Shown here in pieces: positions 60,599 to 64,000 of a stretch of DNA of 64,000 nucleotides (positions within the stretch are counted from its first letter, which is position 1; each line of letters begins with the position of its first letter). The stretch covers positions 44,234 through 108,233 of the forward strand of contig NZ_VIWX01000008.1 in the NCBI RefSeq assembly GCF_007829955.1. The letters are read 5' to 3'. Under the pieces are notes generated by a model. The model was not told the DNA's origin, searched no databases, and worked only from the letters and a program-made list of their open reading frames with translations. This stretch comes from Saccharopolyspora dendranthemae. Lineage in GTDB: Bacteria > Actinomycetota > Actinomycetes > Mycobacteriales > Pseudonocardiaceae. Position numbers and translations under genes: made by a program.

Positions 60599-61515
60599 GC
60601 GGCGCTCCCGAGCTGGTCGGCGACCTTGTCCAGGTCGGCAGGGGTCTTGAGGGCGATCGTCTGGACGCCCTTGAGCGCGCGGCGCACCATGCCGGTCAGC
60701 GCACCGGCGGGCGGGAACTCGACGACGGCGTCCACACCGCGCTCGCCCAAGGCGCTCATGCAGCTGTCCCAGCGCACCGGATTGGTGACCTGGTTGACCA
60801 GCCGGCTCAGGACGTCGTCGGCGGAGGAGACCACCGCACCGTCCGCATTGGACAGCAGCGGCAGCACCGCGTCACCGGCGTCGACGTCTTCGGCGTGCTT
60901 GGCCAGGGTCTCCTGCGCGGAGACCATGAAGCGGGTGTGGAACGCGCCGGCCACCGGCAGCGGGCGGACCCGCGCGCCTTCCGGTGGCTCCGCGGCCAGC
61001 ACCTCCAGCGAGCCCGTCTTGCCGGCGGCGACGATCTGACCTGCTCCGTTGCGGTTCGCGGCGTCCAAGCCGAGGCGTTCCAGCGTCTCCAGCACGGTCT
61101 GCTCGTCACCGCCGAGCACGGCGGACATGCCGGTCGGCTCCAGGGCGCAGGCGGCGGCCATCTCCCGGCCGCGCACCGCGGCCAGCGCCACGGCGTCGTC
61201 CGCGCTGAGCACACCTGCGATGGCTGCCGCGGCGAGCTCGCCGACCGAGTGCCCGGCGACCGGGGTGTCGGCGGGGACCTCGAAACGGCGGCGCATCTCC
61301 TCGGCCGCGATCAGCGACAACGCCACGACCAGCGGCTGGGTCACCGAGGTGTCCTTGATCTCGTCGGCCTCCGCAGTGGTGCCGAGTTTGATCAAGTCGA
61401 GGCCGGCGAGCTCCGACCAGCGTCCGAGGCGGTCCTCGACGCCGTCCAGCTCCAACCACGGGTTGAACATCCCTGGGGCCTGAGACCCCTGTCCGGGGGC
61501 GAGAAGCGCGATCAC
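60595..61515 (-). CDS. fabD: Malonyl-CoA:ACP transacylase
   Basis: The 306-aa enzyme moves malonyl from CoA to ACP. The nucleophile is Ser90 in AGHSVGELAAA, with His193 in AFHTRFM and the N-terminal LLAPGQGSQAPGM oxyanion motif. GTG 61515 gives the usual VIALLAPGQG start. It is the first gene of the operon, 214 bp downstream of fasR on the same strand; that gap should carry the FasR-activated promoter. Confidence 0.95.
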   Translation of the reverse strand: MIALLAPGQGSQAPGMFNPWLELDGVEDRLGRWSELAGLDLIKLGTTAEADEIKDTSVTQPLVVALSLIAAEEMRRRFEVPADTPVAGHSVGELAAAAIAGVLSADDAVALAAVRGREMAAACALEPTGMSAVLGGDEQTVLETLERLGLDAANRNGAGQIVAAGKTGSLEVLAAEPPEGARVRPLPVAGAFHTRFMVSAQETLAKHAEDVDAGDAVLPLLSNADGAVVSSADDVLSRLVNQVTNPVRWDSCMSALGERGVDAVVEFPPAGALTGMVRRALKGVQTIALKTPADLDKVADQLGSAA

Positions 61516-61583
61516 TCTTGCTACTGAACACCCGGTGGCGGGATCGAGGTGATGCCGACGGGGACTAAGTCCGAGGCGCAAAG

Positions 61584-61600
61584 TTGTGGAGTGTCTACAA
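61584..61600. promoter_or_regulatory. Imperfect palindrome upstream of fabD, candidate FasR site
   Basis: TTGTGGAGTGTCTACAA is a near-palindrome (TTGTnGA / TCnACAA) 69 bp before the fabD start. FasR proteins activate fabD by binding in this interval in Streptomyces. I did not compare it with a published site. Confidence 0.35.
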
Positions 61601-61729
61601 GTGCCACCTGGAGCAGGGGTTCTTAACTGGGGAATCGTTGTTGGCTGTGTCCGGTTGATGACCGTGCGGTGAACCCCACACCACTCGGTTCGCCCGATGT
61701 TCGCGAGTCCGTTCCCCGACCGGGACCCG

Positions 61730-62944
61730 TCACCAGAGCCCGCGAGCCTTGGCCAGCCGGCCGACCGCGAGCCCGACCCGCAGCACGTGCGCGTCGCGGG
61801 CGTTGGACGGAGTGCGCCCGGTCAGCTCGGCAACCCGGCGGAGTCGATATCGGACGGTGTTGGGGTGGACGTAGAGCTGGCGGGCGCAGTTCTCCAGCAC
61901 GCCGCCGACCTCCAGGTAGGTGTCGACGGTCTCCATCAGCGCTCCGCCGGCGTCCACGATCGGGAGCATGATCCGCTCGACCAGCTGCCGCTCGGCCTCG
62001 GGATCTCCGGCGAGCGCGCGTTCCGGCAGCAGGTCGCCGGAGGGGACCGGGCGCGGTGCGGTGGGCCAGGCGACGACCGACCGCAGGGCCGACATCGCGT
62101 CGGCCGCGGAGCGGTGCGCATCGGCGAGGCTCGGCATGCTCGGACCGGCCACCACCGGGCCCTCGCCGAACGCCTCGGTCAGCCCGAGCGCGATCTGCTC
62201 GTTGTCCCGATCGTCGCCGGCACCGCCGAAGACGACCACGAGCCGTGAGCCCTGCACGCCCAGGAGCACGGGGCAGCCGACGCGGGCCGCGCGGCTGCGC
62301 ACCTGGTAGACGACGGTGGGCGGGTCGTCGGAGGGTGCGTTGCCGACCAGCACGGTGGCCTCGGACGCGGGGTCCCAGCCGAGCGCCGCGGCCCGGGACA
62401 GCAGTGATTCCTCGGCGTCGCCACGCACGATTCCGTCGACGACCAGCGCTTCCAGCCGGGCGTCCCACGCGCCCCGCGCTTCCGCGGCGGCGGCGTAGGA
62501 GGTGGCTGCGGCGAAGGCGATCTCCCGCGTGTAGCGCAGGATCGACTCCAGCAGCACGAACCGCTCGTGCTCCTTCTCGGCGAGCTCCGGCAGCTGCTGC
62601 TCGAAGATGTCGATGGCGACGCGGACGAGTTCCAGGGTCTGCCGGAGGCTGACCCAGCGGGACAGGTCGCGGGGCGCGTTGCGGAAGGCTTCGGCCGTCA
62701 GCCGGATCGACTGGCTGGGGTCCTGCATCCAGGAGACGAAGTTGGAGACACCGGTCTGGGTCACCAGCTGCACGCTCGCCCGCTGGTCCGCCGGGAGCCG
62801 CTGGAACCAGGGGAGTCGTTGCTCCATCGCGGTGATGCTGGCGCCCGCGAGTCCTCCGGACGCGCGCTCCAGCCGCCGCAGCGTCGCCGCGCACACCTGA
62901 TCTTGTGTACCGGTGTCCCGCTCACCAGCGTCTTCGGTACTCAT
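61730..62944 (-). CDS. fasR: FasR, PucR/CdaR-type activator of fatty acid synthesis genes
   Basis: The 404-aa regulator has a helical N-terminal region (about 20-180), a GGDEF-like/CdaR middle domain, and a C-terminal PucR helix-turn-helix (about 345-400). That last part is marked by YLEVGGVLENCARQLYVHPN and TVRYRLRRVAELTGRTP. Location directly upstream of fabD is the arrangement known for FasR of streptomycetes. ATG 62944 (MSTEDAGERDTG) is preferred to an extension that has a basic, unlikely N-terminus. Confidence 0.9.
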   Translation of the reverse strand: MSTEDAGERDTGTQDQVCAATLRRLERASGGLAGASITAMEQRLPWFQRLPADQRASVQLVTQTGVSNFVSWMQDPSQSIRLTAEAFRNAPRDLSRWVSLRQTLELVRVAIDIFEQQLPELAEKEHERFVLLESILRYTREIAFAAATSYAAAAEARGAWDARLEALVVDGIVRGDAEESLLSRAAALGWDPASEATVLVGNAPSDDPPTVVYQVRSRAARVGCPVLLGVQGSRLVVVFGGAGDDRDNEQIALGLTEAFGEGPVVAGPSMPSLADAHRSAADAMSALRSVVAWPTAPRPVPSGDLLPERALAGDPEAERQLVERIMLPIVDAGGALMETVDTYLEVGGVLENCARQLYVHPNTVRYRLRRVAELTGRTPSNARDAHVLRVGLAVGRLAKARGLW

Positions 62945-63188
62945 GCCGACAGAATCGCATGTCTGAGATCGGCGCGGACGCGGGGAGCGCGAGGACGAGG
63001 TGACTCTCACCCGCCGGGAATTCGTATTCACAGAGTCATCAACGGTCTCGAATAATTCACTCGCACGAATTACAACAGTCGTCCGAACGTGGAGCCTGTC
63101 GGAGTTGCCGCGCAGTTGATGATCGAGAACGATTCGCCGGACGCGAATTTGTCGTACATTTTTCTGGTTTTACTGAGGAGCGAGAAAT

Positions 63189-63941
63189 ATGGGAGCCCTC
63201 CAACAAGGATTGTCCGCGGCCTGGTCCGCCGTGGCCACCTTCGTGCCGAAGCTCGTCGTGTTCCTGATCATCCTGCTGGTCGGCTGGCTCATCGCCAAGG
63301 CCGTTTCCAAGGCTGTTCAGATGGCGTTCAACAAAATGGGTTTCAACAAGCTCCTTGCGAAGTCCGGGCTCAACGACATGACGTCCGGGTCGGGAATCGA
63401 CGTCGGCGGAATCCTCGTCAAGCTCATCCACTACTTCATCCTGCTGATCTTCTTGCAGCTGGCGCTGAGCGCATTCGGCCCCAACGCGGTGAAGGACCTC
63501 ATCGACCAGGTCGTGATGTTCCTGCCGCGCATCGTCGTGGCCGTCGTGCTGGTCCTGGTCGCCGGTGCGATCGGGCGCGCGGTCGGTGACCTGATCACCA
63601 GCTCGCTGGGCAACCGCTCCGTCGGTCCGGTGCTGGGCAAGATCGCCTTCGGCTTCATCCTGGCGCTGGGCATCATCTCGGCGCTGAACCAGATCGGCAT
63701 CGCGGTCACCGTCACCACTCCGGTGCTGGTGGCGGTGCTGGCGGCGGCCGCGGGCGTGGTCATCGTCGGTGTCGGCGGCGGGCTCATCCAGCCGATGCAG
63801 CAGCGCTGGCACCGCTGGCTCGACAGCGCGGAGTCGCAGTTCGGCGGCAAGGCCGACGGCGGCGCGCAGCAGGCGGGCACCCCGGAGTCCGGTTCGGGAC
63901 AGGCCGCTCCGGGCGCTCAGGGGCACAGCGGAACCCTGTGA
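63189..63941 (+). CDS. Conserved TM-helix protein related to mechanosensitive channels (CmpX-like)
   Basis: The 250-aa protein has four to five membrane helices (LVVFLIILLVGWLIAKAVSK, IHYFILLIFLQLALSAFG, MFLPRIVVAVVLVLVAGAIG, FGFILALGIISALNQ, VLVAVLAAAAGVVIVG). This follows the conserved TM helix repeat (PF05552). A glycine/serine-rich cytoplasmic tail follows. It lacks the beta domain of MscS. ATG 63189 follows GAGGAG. A terminator follows directly, so it is a single-gene unit, divergent from fasR. Confidence 0.85.
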   Translation: MGALQQGLSAAWSAVATFVPKLVVFLIILLVGWLIAKAVSKAVQMAFNKMGFNKLLAKSGLNDMTSGSGIDVGGILVKLIHYFILLIFLQLALSAFGPNAVKDLIDQVVMFLPRIVVAVVLVLVAGAIGRAVGDLITSSLGNRSVGPVLGKIAFGFILALGIISALNQIGIAVTVTTPVLVAVLAAAAGVVIVGVGGGLIQPMQQRWHRWLDSAESQFGGKADGGAQQAGTPESGSGQAAPGAQGHSGTL

Positions 63942-63954
63942 AGCGACGCTGAGG

Positions 63955-63990
63955 AATCGGGGCTCACCCATCGGTGGGTCCCGATTTTTC
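63955..63990 (+). terminator. Rho-independent terminator
   Basis: AATCGGG and CCCGATT, with inner ACCC/GGGT pairing, are followed by TTTTT, 14 bp after the TM-helix protein gene. Confidence 0.88.
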
Positions 63991-64000
63991 ACGCTCTTGG

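Overview
The window is 64 kb of high-GC DNA with many GTG starts, 4-bp start/stop overlaps and few gaps. The gene content (DUF3145, an ECF41 sigma factor, a FasR/fabD/fabH/acpP/fabF/accD6 cluster, type VII secretion substrates, an actinomycete-type integrative element) points to an actinomycete of the Pseudonocardiaceae kind, near Saccharopolyspora. That placement is inferred from gene content and no species is claimed.

Layout. 0-10 kb is housekeeping: dGTPase, a serpin, an ECF41 sigma factor with its carboxymuconolactone-decarboxylase-like partner, DNA primase, trans-aconitate methyltransferase, tRNA-Asn, a DUF899 protein and thymidine kinase. 10.2-21.2 kb is a type VII/polymorphic-toxin locus: a YbaB-like protein, a WXG100 protein, and an 1873-residue protein carrying both an ADP-ribosyltransferase-like and a papain-like deamidase domain. 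It is followed by two paralogous multidomain proteins that look like immunity proteins; the second is split by an in-frame stop. 21.3-25.8 kb holds a small secreted protein, DUF4177, CorA, a DUF574 methyltransferase and two small envelope proteins.

25.9-43.2 kb is an integrated conjugative element (AICE type) in the 3' end of a CAT-anticodon tRNA gene, bounded by an exact 46-bp repeat. It has a tyrosine integrase, Nudix hydrolase, XRE/TPR regulators, and an excisionase-WhiB-membrane-FtsK/Tra operon. Its cargo includes AT-richer genes of unknown function and a small WXG100-type effector cluster. No replication initiator was recognised. Just outside attR lies a scrambled AbiEi-type antitoxin pseudogene.

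44.3-56 kb holds a cold-shock protein, a methyltransferase, 4-hydroxybenzoate 3-monooxygenase, CstA with its YbdD partner, a SigE-family sigma/anti-sigma-like pair, several membrane proteins and DUF3145. 56.3-63 kb is the type II fatty acid synthase operon, read leftward from the activator FasR. The window ends with a TM-helix protein.

Four copies of a transposase-free palindromic element (about 92-205 bp) are scattered in the window. Two of them sit exactly between the stop codons of convergent genes, inside a CTAG target shared by both stops. The element's central hairpin arms differ between copies but stay complementary.
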